Source: Sipunculus nudus (Eukaryota; Annelida; Sipuncula; Golfingiida; Sipunculidae). From it: a stretch of DNA of 64,000 nt. A program made the translations under genes and the position numbers. Below are positions 34,275-45,369 of this stretch, one piece after another. Numbering within the stretch: the first letter of the stretch is position 1; every line of letters begins with the position of its first letter. The notes below the pieces were generated by a model. That model was not told the origin of the DNA and did not search any database. It was given only the letters and a program-made list of their open reading frames with translations. The stretch covers positions 81,494,142 through 81,558,141 of the forward strand of contig CM049306.1 in the NCBI GenBank assembly GCA_026874595.1, read 5' to 3'.

Positions 34275-34484
34275 TTTATAATGGTTTTTTTCCTTCTCAC
34301 CACATATATACAAGTTCACACCCCAAACTCTGTTTGTCCTTCACAAGGTTTATTCACAGCCAACAGACTAGGTCCCGCCATGTGCCCAGGTCTCTAACTA
34401 AACCGGAAGAGAAAGTTACCTAACCTCCGCACAATGACTACAATATAGTGCATGCCTTACACTCTCCAAACAGAGATCACTACA
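34275..34484 (-). repeat. gypsy 5' LTR (~210 bp)
   Basis: Element-orientation start TGTAGTGATC (34484) and end ..CCATTATAAA next to the primer site. It carries a 13-nt segment (around 34301-34313) that the 3' LTR lacks. Confidence 0.92.
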
Positions 34485-34880
34485 CTGTGACAAATTGCTG
34501 CCACAAAATACTGCACTGAGTGAACTCTTGACCTACATCTGGCTAGACTGAGTGAACTTTTGACCTGTACCTGGCTGCACTGAGTGAACTCTTGACCTGT
34601 TGCATAATCTGACACAGATGGCAGTCTGCCAAAGCTATAAATAGATTCAGGATGAATTTTGGTTCCAAACATGATGCAGTGAGCAGTCTGCCAAAGCTAT
34701 AAATAGAATGCAGCTACTGCACTGAGTGAACTCCTGACCTATACCTGGCTGCATGTCTTCCAATCCTGGCACTGTGCCAGAACTATTTATAGAGCTGACA
34801 TCATCTTGGCTAATGGCCAACATCAAGGCACTCACTGGCAAGCTGCCAATGGTAAACCAAGTGCTGCCATCTGTACACAA
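34485..34880 (-). repeat. 'ttcactcagtgcag' minisatellite section of family A
   Basis: Irregular repeats of 'actgagtgaactcttgacct' and 'ctgccaaagctataaataga' (plus-strand reading) spaced about 40-60 bp apart. The inverse is found at 62200-62560 in copy 1 and a remnant at 19010-19090. These are internal parts of family A. Confidence 0.7.
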
Positions 34881-36795
34881 AAGTGGTCCCTACTTGAAAT
34901 AACTTTGAAATTTATTTTCCAATACAAAATGCTTTTCAGCTGACTTTTTATATAAAAAAGAAATCAGGAATATATGTAAAATTATTACAGATGCATATTG
35001 AATGCATAATTAAAATACAGATATATCTCATTGATGGCCAATTCTTGAACTGAGTTGAGTAAGGATACCAATAATTTATAATCCACTTACAGTTGTCTTT
35101 ATATAGCCACAGAGAGCTGAATATCCATGATTGTAACATTGCCTGGTATGATGAATAACTTAAATCCTCAATCTAAATTTTTTTAAAAGCTTTTAAGAAA
35201 ACTTTCTTGCCAATATTAACCAAAGATAACCTGAAAACTAAATGTCTAGTGGCATGATGTAATAGATGCTGATAAACTGGTGCCAGGCTAGATGTAACAG
35301 CATAACACAGCTAACATATATAGTAAAATGACTCAATTCCATCTCCATAATTCAGCCAAAAATCAGTCATGTGGAACCATTAATGACAATTATTATAAGA
35401 ATTATTGTAGGGATTATTCTTGTAAGATATTTAACAAACTGGCTTCAGTGGTATCATCGAACAACGTTTCGCAGGTTTATAACTCATATAGGAAGATACA
35501 GCAAACTGGCTAAGTTCAGCTTCCTGTAACTCAGCCAAAAAGCACTGAACCAAAACCATTTGAACAAACTTGAATTATCAACATCTGAGGATAGTTAATG
35601 TGTGAGATTTAAGAATTTGGCCCAGCGGTTTTTGAGAAAAAGATCTTTGTAGCCACTGAGCTAAAATGGGCTGTTTTGGCATATGACTAAATTCAGCTAG
35701 CCATAACTTAGCCAAAAGTCACTGAAAAGAGATAATTTGAACAAAATTCAGAAAGCACTAGCCTAGGATGATTTCTGTGCGATATTAAACATTTTGGCCA
35801 CATGGTTTCAGAGAAGAATTTTTTTGTAGCCCTCAGTGTGATACAGGCACTGATGACCCCGTACAAAAGAGGCCGGTGCAGGTGGCGCCACTAATATCTC
35901 AATTTCAGATATAACTTATGTGACCAACATAGACATAAAATTTGGTGATGATAGCTCCAGCCGTTTCTGAGATTTAAATTTTAATATGCTTTTTTGCACA
36001 GTTAACAAAGTTCAACCTCCTGTAACTCGGCCAAAAATCTCCGAACTGGAACCATTCGAACAAACTTGAGAAAGATTGTTCCAGGGATCATTTCTGTGAA
36101 ATATTGGACAATTTGGCTGGACAGTTTCAGAGAAGAAGATTTTTAAAGCTTTTTTAGCTTTTATAAAATCTAAGAAAATGCAGTTAGGAAAAAAATAAAC
36201 AAAATCCGATGTAGTTTTTTGGATGACTGATTATTTGCAAAAAAAAAATGATGATGCTTGCTCCTGCCGTTTTTGAGATAGCTATGGTTAACGTACAGAC
36301 GACGCACGACGCACGACACACGACGGACGACGACGCACCATCGCAAAAAGCTCACAGGTTCGCTAAAAAGCGGAATCGGGAAACCTACATTCCTAAAAGA
36401 TGAGGCTCGACATTCCCACGCTGTTTATTTGTACACGGAGTTATACATTTATTTAGTCAAGATTCCGGCATCCATGAATGGACTGTTCCACAGGTTCTCC
36501 AACAGAGACGGGTTGCGGAGCGCCACCGTGTGTATGTAAAACAGACTAATGCATCTTCTGATCAGGGCATGGCTGCAAGGTGTGCATGGAGATTTTTCTA
36601 AGCATACCATTATGATAACATATAGCTATCATTATTATTTACAAAAGCGGCGAAACCGAGGTTGGTGGGGGGGGGGAGTAATATGATGGAAAAACATAAG
36701 GAGTACCAGTATTCCTCTAAGTACAGTTAGGATACTATTATTCTCTGGTACAGGACTGTAATGGACTATACCTCCTCCCCATGTCAACCCCATAA

Positions 36796-36800
<5 letters not shown>

Positions 36801-36852
<52 letters not shown>
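36801..36852. repeat. (TA)n microsatellite
   Basis: About 26 TA units directly abutting the left end of the transposon at 36853. Confidence 0.98.
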
Positions 36853-36855
<3 letters not shown>

Positions 36856-37539
36856 TCCAACCTGTCTGAAAGACCACCTGTGAAATGCGGGCACCTGGCT
36901 ATTACGACCACTAGATATCAGTCCTTTTTGAAATTCCGTTATATTATCTATAGATAAAACCAGTGAAATACGACCACCTGGCTATTACGGATTACGGGCA
37001 GTTTTTCCTGACCAAAGTTACAAATTGCTAATTAACTGACCTGCCTAATGCGTGCACTATTTGTGCTACTTACTGACCAGCGCTGACCGGTTGGTTGATT
37101 GACCATGCGTGAAGTTGCGGTCACTTGCACCGCTGTTTTTACGTGTGCGTGTGTACAGAGCACAGACTGGTGATTGATGGGACCCTGGGCCGAACCTGGG
37201 CCTGGAGTCCCGGGCGGGCAACGTGACTGGTTCACACGACCTAGGAATCCACATGAATGGAGGTACCCCGAAGTCAATCTTTGATCTGTGCCTCTGTGAT
37301 CTGTCTTTGATCTATTCAGTGCATTACATCAAATTACACAGATAAGTACATGTACATTTGTGTGCAATTGCAAAATACATGTAATACAAAGATCGTTCCG
37401 TACTGCAAATATGTTTATTTATAGTCATAAAGCTGTTCTAATACGTATATTTCCACTAAACATATCATCTCGATTTGTGCCACCTGCGTATCACGACCAC
37501 TTTGCCCGGTCTCTTGGTGGTCGCTTTAGACAGGTTTGA

Positions 37540-37542
<3 letters not shown>
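36853..37542. mobile_element. TA-target DNA transposon relic/MITE (690 bp)
   Basis: Inverted ends CAGTCCAACCTGTCTGAAAG (left) and CAGTCAAACCTGTCTAAAGC (right end, inverse strand), both leading into 'gaccacc'. TA lies on both sides. Both flanks have grown into long (TA)n tracts. There is no transposase frame. TA target duplication and CAGT-type ends suggest the Tc1/mariner-pogo group, but this is inference. A fragment of the same family lies at 21964. Confidence 0.7.

Positions 37543-37607
<65 letters not shown>
37543..37607. repeat. (TA)n microsatellite
   Basis: About 32 TA units abutting the right end of the transposon at 37542. Confidence 0.98.
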
Positions 37608-37610
<3 letters not shown>

Positions 37611-38344
37611 TACTACCCCCCTGAATATTTAGCTTCGTCGCCAACGATATACATTGAATGAACAATAAATTAAGTCTTTAATCATGAGACCGTTAAGTCA
37701 TGGTAATTTAATTCCATAAGACAACTGAATAAATCTCCGTACCAACGTGATAAACATTGGAGAATGAAATCTACATGACTGAATCTTGTTTAGATCTTTG
37801 GTCCAAGTACTGTCTATAAATCTGTCTCATTTAGACAACTCATTTATGAAAATAAAAGGACATCCTTGTCACTTTTAATGGGGAAGCTATATTTGTAACA
37901 TGAAAATACTCTCGAGGGGTCAAAACGAACATATCCCCCGTGGAATTTATGTCGGCATAACCTGGCGAGTAATTTGAATACCTGGGGGAATTCCCCATCG
38001 GGAATTAAAAGATTTAACACCTATAGATCTTGCGCTCTTAATTGATAGAGTCAAACATATATGCTCTCATTTTCCAGACGATAATTTTCAGCGTGCATCG
38101 AAGAACCTTCCTTTTGAATCTTATATTCACAAATTTATTCCTTGCAATTGCTCGAGCGTTTCTTGAGGTAATGCACACGATAGGAATCAGAGATGGCTTT
38201 ACCATATTGGGGCTGTGACGTGTCTGAAATCACACAGCTCATAGGTAAAATGTCTGGTAAATTCAAGGCATTTATTCAAACATTTACAGAGGAATTGCCA
38301 GGAAACGGCCAGCTGTAGGAATTACAGGATATATACTTACTATA

Positions 38345-38345
<1 letters not shown>
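37608..38345. other. intergenic, nothing recognised
   Basis: AT-rich DNA without a gene or recognised repeat. Confidence 0.4.

Positions 38346-38388
<43 letters not shown>
38346..38388. repeat. (TA)n microsatellite
   Basis: About 21 TA units. Confidence 0.98.
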
Positions 38389-38390
<2 letters not shown>

Positions 38391-38533
38391 TTACGGAACC
38401 TAATATAAACAGATCACGTATATGCGTGATGAACACAAATTTTGTAATGGAGATAAAAAAAATCAGATTCTGTAACACTAGGCAGCGTGAAATGTCTAGG
38501 GGAATGAATAAAGAAGTCAGTGGTTTTTTGTTG

Positions 38534-39103
38534 ACAAATAACTATAATTTATTCTTAAAACAACCCTAACAATACAATACACTAAATCAATACAATTATA
38601 CAGTAAAACAGCGTTATAGCAACAAGTCAATATAATCACACAACGATAAGTCCTTTGAATGTAAACTCTCGGAGAATGACAGTCCAGTGGAAAGTTTTTG
38701 CAACAACACGGAAAGAAAACTGAAGTCAAAATGAAATGTATAAAATCCAAGAGAAAGTCTTTGAAATTTTATAATTGCCGCATAAGGTCTTAGAATCTGA
38801 CACACGCTAATGCGTCCGCTTGTATCTGCTCTGCTGTCTGCCCTCTGGTTCTAAAAACAGCCTTTTTATATACCTTCACACCTCAAGCCGGGAATTTTCC
38901 ACTTCTCGAATAGTCTTTAAGGTCTTGCCCAACATACGTTTAAGGAATTCTCTAGAAAGAACAGCGCTGTGTATCTCCATACACCAGGCTCATCACGTGA
39001 CCCACGACCAGGCGTGAAATCTCAAGGCTCACATGACAACGAGAGTTCAACCAGTACGGACCAAACATAAAATGTAACAACAACACGAGTTACGCCCGTG
39101 CCA
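38534..39103 (-). repeat. possible solo LTR
   Basis: On the minus strand the block starts TGTGGCACGGGCG (39103) and ends near ..GTCAACA (38534). It holds a strong TATA box (TATATAAAAAGG, about 38875-38865) and an AATAAA signal near the end (about 38550), in the order expected of an LTR (U3-R-U5). No matching partner LTR, internal region or clear target duplication is seen. It could instead be an unrelated promoter-like sequence. Confidence 0.3.
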
Positions 39104-41621
39104 CACAATAAAAGAGCACCTGCATGTAACAATATATATATATACTATATAGCTCATATCCCTTTACTATTATACTCATAGTACTCCACAGATTTGGTAT
39201 AGTATGAAGACGAATTCCAGCACCTTTCAGTATAGTAAAACTGTTAGATCCGTATATATATAAATATAAGGTTTTCACAAATTTGGTTTAAGGAATGATA
39301 ATGATATAGTTTTATAAAGAATGTGGTTCCTAGTCAAGTATAGGTTCGGATTAGGTGGTAAACTAGTCCCCCTTGGTTTCAAATTAGGGGAGGAATTGAA
39401 ACTATATGGATTTATTTGGTAAGGGGGAGGGCGGAAGGCGTTCATGACGCGAAATCTATCTATTGGATTTCAATATCATAACATGCCATGTATTAAAAGG
39501 TAACTATGCTGCTGAGTGAGACATAGTGAATTAAGATTTTAAATTTATTTAAGATTCAAATGCTCTTGTATCGTAGAATTTCCTTCAGAAATGCCACTGA
39601 TTATAAGGTCACAAAGGGGACTAAACATATGGCCTTGCTGTTTTACTATAAAACCTTCGACGCGCCGAAATGAAGATTTAGTGAAGTATATGCACATAAA
39701 AAAAACCACCCTTCTGGCAGTTGTTCCCCTCTTTGCAGTATCCTGGACCAGCCACTGAATTTAAGGGTCCAGGATCACCAGAGGGAGAAAGGCCTTTTAA
39801 ATTTTAACATCGACTCATTACCGGTTGATCTATAATTTGTATATATAGCTTATAAACATATAATAATAGTATATGTATACGAGCGAACTATATGAATTAA
39901 AATATGAACAGTTATATAATTATTACAATTATGTTTCCAAAATCATATACCAGCGCCTATCACGTCGTAAAACCTTAATACAAGTGATCGGTGATATTCA
40001 GGTATTTACTTAGATATGCATGTGTGTGTGTGTTGTTTTTTTTTTTTTACAGTCTGTGATGTGAACAAACTGCACAAATCCAGAGTTACAAGTGCATAAT
40101 TTGAATTCACAACTGCTCAAATATAGGGATCAATTATACAATAAAATATACCATGCTCCCAGTAATGGACAATTAACAATTTCCTATCCAGTTGAGATTG
40201 ATAAGAAACTCCAGGGAAATGTTTGGTGTGCTCATTTTAAGGGCTGCTTTGGGTACGTACGGTGGTGTTTATTTGCGGTTCCTAATCATTTCTAGCTCAG
40301 CTGACCTTCAGATAGTTTTCTATCCGACATGCTTCCGACGGCTGTCCGTTAGCAGGACACAAATCGTATAAATGTAGGACCTAGATAGTCCTGCTTTACA
40401 TCCAGATAAGTCCTGCATGGTAAAAGCTCCATGGAAACCCAAACGTAGTGACAGTGGCCTATATATTGTGCAAGCCCCGTGACAAAAGCAGGCTTAAATT
40501 GCTCAAAATTATTTAAGTGTTTCACGTATTGCATATTTTTCTTCAAATTTGTTAGAAGGGACTTTGATGTAATTGTTTTGCAAGACTGAAATAGTGATTC
40601 GTTCTGATTTTTTTTCTTATGATTTTTGCACAACTTACCTCCCCATTTGAAAGCAAGATGATAACCAAAACAAATGTGACTGACCATTGAGATAATGCAG
40701 GAATAATAAAGGTATTATAAGACAGGAATTTGAAAAAATGTCTGCCTAGCTGTCTAAAAAGCAACACCGCAAATGCATAATCTCAAGCGACCAAACTTGA
40801 GAAATAAAGTCATGCCAACTGCTTGAATGGTTTTCGAGATGAAGCGCCCGAAAGGATTTCCAAGATTGCCACCTGGCAGCCACATTGGAATTTAGGCGGG
40901 TCTGAATATAATATAAATGAGGGCAGCTACTCAAACGGATCTTGGGAAGATGCAGGGGTGGATAGAGTAATTTAAAAAGGGGTGGGGGGCAAAACACTGG
41001 CCAGTGGATATATGTGATAGGCCAGGAATTATTATATGCCGTTTATACCTTATACGTACATATACCGAATAGACCCAGTTGTAGCCGCCTGCAGCGTCGA
41101 AACGTCTTGCACTTTTAACGACGACCTTTCCGTCGCCTCCCCTTACATAGAGATAAGTGGTTCATGTTTGAACACGATACGATCGTATTTTCCGGAAAAG
41201 ACAGCTTTGTTATCAGTTTGATGGATGGGGTGACATAAAAACTCCTTCACAATGGGAAAATTATCATATTTTCGATACAACTGCAACATATTGGCAACTG
41301 TAAGTGCATTTAATTCAGTTAATTCAGTTATTGTGTATTTTGGTGTAAGAAGACACGGGTCGTACTGCTTAATTATAACCTCCATGACAGAAGCAGTAAG
41401 AATGTGTGTACGTAGCGGCGACAATGCTTTTTTTGCATTTAGCTTATCATAACAGAACTTTGTCTTTAAAAAATGAGATACCCGAGATACTGATGTGGCT
41501 TCTCCCTTTTATAAACACACATCATATAGAGCTTTGAATCCCACCCAAGTGCTAACATGGGGTGGTGACTATAATGTACTCTCAGATATAATTACCATTT
41601 TAGTCACCCATGGTGGCTAAC
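39104..41621. other. intergenic, no gene seen
   Basis: Short open frames only. 'agctcagctga' near 40296 resembles an end of the 45.4-kb repeat. No other feature recognised. Confidence 0.4.
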
Positions 41622-41832
41622 GTAGTTGTGGCTCTGCGCATGGTATACACAGAGCCACAGGCCTCTACCTTCATTTATTGGGCGGATGGAGCGCACACAA
41701 CGGTCTGCGCAGCACTTATTCTGGGTACTTCGATCTTACCCTGTGAGCAGGGTCCCTTTCCTAGTATAGTGAGTCCGCATGATTGTTTCAGCCAACGGTG
41801 TGCTTGTGCATGTCAAATGATGTCTGTATGAT
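41622..41832. repeat. one-armed copy of fold-back family D
   Basis: 'gttgtggctctgcgcatggtatacacagagccacaggcc ... ccttcattt ... gatggagcgcacac ... tgattgtttcagccaacggtgtgc ... catgt' follows the order of one arm of 22127-22590, including the terminal hairpin CAGAGCCACA. Confidence 0.6.
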
Positions 41833-43700
41833 AACCGACGAGAAAAGTGAAGAAAATATTACTTCTATTAGATACCTCTTTTTTTTGCGGGTCCCAATCA
41901 TTTATTGATCAGTTGATATATATTTTTGGTGTACTTCCTGGGTAACTCAATATTCCTTAATGAACAAATAATAAATGTATTGTAAGGGTCAAACCTGTTA
42001 GACAACTCACTAAGGTGTGAGAAACAAAATAGCTCAGCCAAAATAGAGTGTTGAAGGGGTCGAGTAACGACATGCCTGTAACGCAAACAAATCTTCTTGT
42101 TTAGCGTTACAGCCCCTAAGATTGAGAGTTTACTCTGTAAAGTATGGTCAGATCTGATATCAAAGTGGCTCAGATCACGATGTTCGGTGTTAAACGTGAG
42201 GACGTGCAACAACCCCAACAATACGCATAATACAGTTGTGTTGACTCGGGATAAAAAGTGTAACTAAATGTTCATGATGAATGAACATACTAGCACTTAA
42301 TTACTCTCAAGAAAATCAGATAATTGTTACCTTCATCGGCTATTGTTTACAACCTGGCAAGGCATGCTGGGAAGGCTTAGGAGGGTCTGTTTTTGGGCGA
42401 CATCATGGGGAACCACCATCGATAGGTTTTTTAGGTAATATGCATAGATTCTCCTCCTAATTGGCTTGAGATTCCCGTTTAGGGAAACAGAGGGGAACTC
42501 TCCCCCACAGGTATTCGGACTCCATTCCTGAATGAAGCCTGAATGTTCGGGCTGGGGGTCGAGGTGGTCGTGTTACAGGAGTCACAAGAGGCAAAGGCTT
42601 CTAGACTAGTAGTGTATGTGTTCAAGTGGTTATGGAACTATATATTTTCCCAGCTATACGACTACAACTGAACGACAGGAAACATTAAGTGCTCCCTTAT
42701 CATGTTGTGTATATATTTATAGTGTTGACTGATATCCTTAAATAAGAACAGCTACAGATTAACCAGCCGAGCTTCTGAGGGGGGTACCATGCAGACAGCC
42801 TACTGGTAATTTGAATAAGCACCACCGGGTCAGTGGCCCGGTTTCTGTGCGGTTGCTGTTGCTAGACTATACATACCCAGTTGTGTACATGTCTCGGTAA
42901 TCTGGACAGCACTGCAGGAACGTGCCCTCATATCAAGGTAATTCTTTTGTTTTAAAAACCTAACAGTGCCCAACCCTAACACTACCCTACCCCGTTTTAA
43001 AGAGGGAGAGTGAAGAACCGAGATCGTTTTATCAGCAACGTTAAAGAAAGAATAATAAAAAAATCACTCACGTAAATAATCGCCTACAGTGTAGTGCACA
43101 AGATTTCTTTCAGGGGCGAAAAGGCAATTATTAAGTATCTATGTACACAAGCGCGGGCACCATTATTGGAATTCTTTGCTCTCGTTTTCCTTGGTAGTAA
43201 GATTATTATTACATTTTCACAATCCATTTTTGTATTATCTAGAATAAAAAAAGTGAATATGGCGCCGCATGCGCAAGCACAGTACAGGCACAAGTGTTGC
43301 CATGCACGAGAGACTCACTCCGAACGTCGGCTTTATAAGCCTGGGACAGAATATCCTGTTTATTTATCTGATTTTTTTTATAAAATACACTATAAAAGAG
43401 TAAAACTATAAATTTTTACGAAAAGAAATGAACAAAGAAACCTCGCCTGGTGAGCACGTGAACGGTCCATACGAGTACACGTGCATGTTACCCGTGCATG
43501 GTATTTTTTTCTGTATGATTTACTGCTGCAATAGTTCATGCTTGAAATTCTTCACTTTTAGTGTAATTTACAGCTGCAATAGTTCGTGCTTGAAAATTCA
43601 CAATTTTAGTGTGTTTTCGTTTGTTTTTTTTTTCGCCAGTTTTTTACATGTTTGTGATTTACTGACTGCATTCCGTATTAACTGTACTGGCTGCCCGAAG
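41833..43700. other. intergenic, no gene seen
   Basis: No coding region recognised. 43519-43617 holds a tandem duplication of about 50 bp ('ctgcaatagttc-tgcttgaaa'). Confidence 0.4.
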
Positions 43701-44230
43701 GCCAGCATGGCCTTGACCTGACTAGGAGGGGGGGGGGGGGGGGCTACTGCTGCAGGTTTGGTTTCGGGGCTACAACTAGCCGCGCGCAGTACCCATGCAG
43801 GTCTCTATCAAAGCTGCCCCCGAAAGTCTTTGTTCCGCCCCGCAGCTGTCCGTGTGACCTACATATTATGTTAGACTTTATGCAGGACGAAGCCAGGAGG
43901 GAGGCGCACCCGTCCTGTTGAATCCACAGGGAAATGTGGTCTGCTAGACCCATCGCCCGAGCCCTGTAAACTGGACTTGCCATTGATGGCAAAACCACTC
44001 ATTTTCATATTATGTTGTACTGGCCCGTGCAGCGCCTACGGCGGCGCCACTAGACGCTGCAAGATGTTACGTAGATCTGGCTGCGATATTCCTGTACATA
44101 TCGTCTCCGGTGTCTTTGCGGAAAACATTAGCAATATTGAAACTTAAGCGTATTTTCCTCGATCAATATTATGTAGAATCGGCCAAACACCACGCTCAGC
44201 CGCCATGATTTTCTGTGAGAGGTTAGTATA
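43700..44230. promoter_or_regulatory. CpG-richer island, possible promoter/first exon
   Basis: About 500 bp that is markedly richer in G, C and CpG than its flanks and free of recognised repeats. It contains a possible short first coding exon on the minus strand (43871-44008) and, on the plus strand, a Kozak-like GCCGCCATGA at 44201-44210. The evidence is compositional only. Confidence 0.25.
43871..44008 (-). CDS. possible small protein or first coding exon (45 aa), function unknown
   Basis: ATG AAA ATG AGT opens a 45-residue frame, MKMSGFAINGKSSLQGSGDG and onward, with a balanced protein-like composition: Gly/Ser-rich start, then RPHFPVDSTGRVRLPPGFV. It ends at TAA 43873-43871. It lies in the CpG-richer island. 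No family is recognised and no convincing donor precedes the stop, so it may be a chance frame. It is listed because its composition differs from the spurious frames around it. Confidence 0.15.
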   Translation of the reverse strand: MKMSGFAINGKSSLQGSGDGSSRPHFPVDSTGRVRLPPGFVLHKV

Positions 44231-44611
44231 CATTTTCATCTCCTGGTTACATAATTTAAAAAAGACCAATGAGCTTATATTTAGAGCCCTTCGATTTTTA
44301 CCCCAGCACGGACAACAATATATAACATCACCTAAAATCTATATTATTATTATTGCGAATGCGAGTGTCCGTCTCCATATGACGCGAGCAGTCGGTATTC
44401 ACATTCAGCACTCGTTTCTTACGGACTGTCTTTTGGAGATTACTACAGCCCCTCTCTATAACGATTGTTAATTGGATGCTGATGCTGACTCAGGAATCAA
44501 TTGTATATAGCAATGGCGCACAAACGTCACCGGAATCACTGAGAGGGAATGGATTGTTTCAAATTCACTTATTGATAGGAAATATTGTTCCGGGTACTGT
44601 CCTGTGCGTGG

Positions 44612-45290
44612 GCGAATACAGGTTTTTAGAAGAGGGGAGGGGTATACCGGATTTTGGAATAGGGGAGGGGAATAAAGGATTTTAGAATGGAGGAGAGGGG
44701 GGGGGGGGGGTTACAGGATTTTAGAATAGAGGAGTAGGGTACAGGATTTTAATATTGGGGAGAGGGATACAAAATGTTAGAAAAGAAGAGGGGATACAGG
44801 ATTTTAGAAAAAGGAGGGAGATAAAGGATTTAAGAAGGGGGGGGGGGGGTATAGGATTTTAGAAAAGGGAGGGGGATAAAGGATTATAGAATAGGGAAGG
44901 GGATACAGAATTTTAGAATAGGGGAGGGGGATACAAGATTTTAGAAAAGTGGAGGGGATAAAGGATTTTACATAAGGGGAGGGGGGACCTAAAGCGGATC
45001 TAGGGGAGGGGTCCAGGGGATCCGGACCGCCCCCCCCCCCCTTATATCCCCGCTGCTACCCTTTTTTAAGGGTTTCAGAACAATAATTGGGGCCTGGAGC
45101 CCCCCTCCCCCCTTCCGGAACCAGGGACCTTTCTTCTTTTTTTTTTCATTGGTCTACCTGAGATTGACCCCTCTTTATCCTAAATCCTGGATCAGCCCAT
45201 GGGGAGAGGATTTTAGAATAGGTGAGGGGGATACAGGATTTTAAAATGGGGGGGGGGGGGTAAAAGGGTTTTAGGATAGGGGAAAAGGAC
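44612..45290. repeat. purine minisatellite ('gggatacaggattttagaa'), split by family K
   Basis: About a dozen irregular 27-35-bp units of 'aggggaggggatacaggattttagaata' with G runs up to 13 nt. The array is interrupted at 44985-45201 by a family K copy and then resumes. Open frames here are repeat artefacts. Confidence 0.8.
44985..45201. repeat. dispersed repeat family K, copy 2
   Basis: Collinear with 26030-26236 from 'gcggatct' to 'aaatcctggatcagccc'. Here it lies inside a minisatellite, so it inserted into an existing array or the array grew around it. Confidence 0.6.
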
Positions 45291-45369
45291 ATGGTGCTTT
45301 TTTGGGTTAGTTTCGGCACTCTTCTATGTATTAAGTGTGCATATAATTTTGTTTTTCCTATAGATTTTT

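Larger units (their letters stand above)
28386..34484 (-). mobile_element. Ty3/gypsy LTR retrotransposon, 6.1 kb, inactive
   Basis: The two LTRs flank, in minus-strand order, a tRNA-Lys primer site, gag with a CCHC knuckle, protease, RT, RNase H, a PHD finger, an integrase HHCC and DDE core with a GPY-type C-terminus, and a polypurine tract. RT-RNase H-integrase order and GPY module place it in Ty3/gypsy. There is no envelope gene or chromodomain. The LTRs differ at only three sites over their ~167-bp shared core, so the insertion is fairly recent. Three frameshifts (about 32.9, 31.49 and 31.25 kb) and one TGA (30277) break it, although the first could be a programmed shift. It lies inside a family A copy: uninterrupted A sequence at 62560-62640 joins the two flanks. 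A 4-bp target duplication CTGT is possible. Confidence 0.95.
26318..36372 (-). repeat. family A interspersed repeat, copy 2, split by a gypsy element and family B
   Basis: Read on the minus strand it starts at CGCTTTTTAGCG plus GCGAACCTGTG (36372-36353). It runs through a CG-rich 'cgtcgtccgtcg' tract, palindrome block (35881) and the 'actcagtgcagcca' section to 34485. It resumes after the gypsy element at 28385, is interrupted again by family B (about 27975-26505), and ends at CACAGGTTCGC plus 'attaggcccgtaggcgttgtt' (26318). The order matches the uninterrupted plus-strand copy at 61040-63180. Removing the two insertions leaves about 2.5 kb. Confidence 0.75.

Noticed and set aside
28378-34489. 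GTGAC as a 5-bp target duplication of the gypsy element
   Set aside because: It would leave one or two extra bases outside the TG...CA ends. CTGT with the empty-site comparison fits better.
34457-34880. Minus-strand frames with repeated 'EFTQCS'
   Set aside because: Products of the family A minisatellite.
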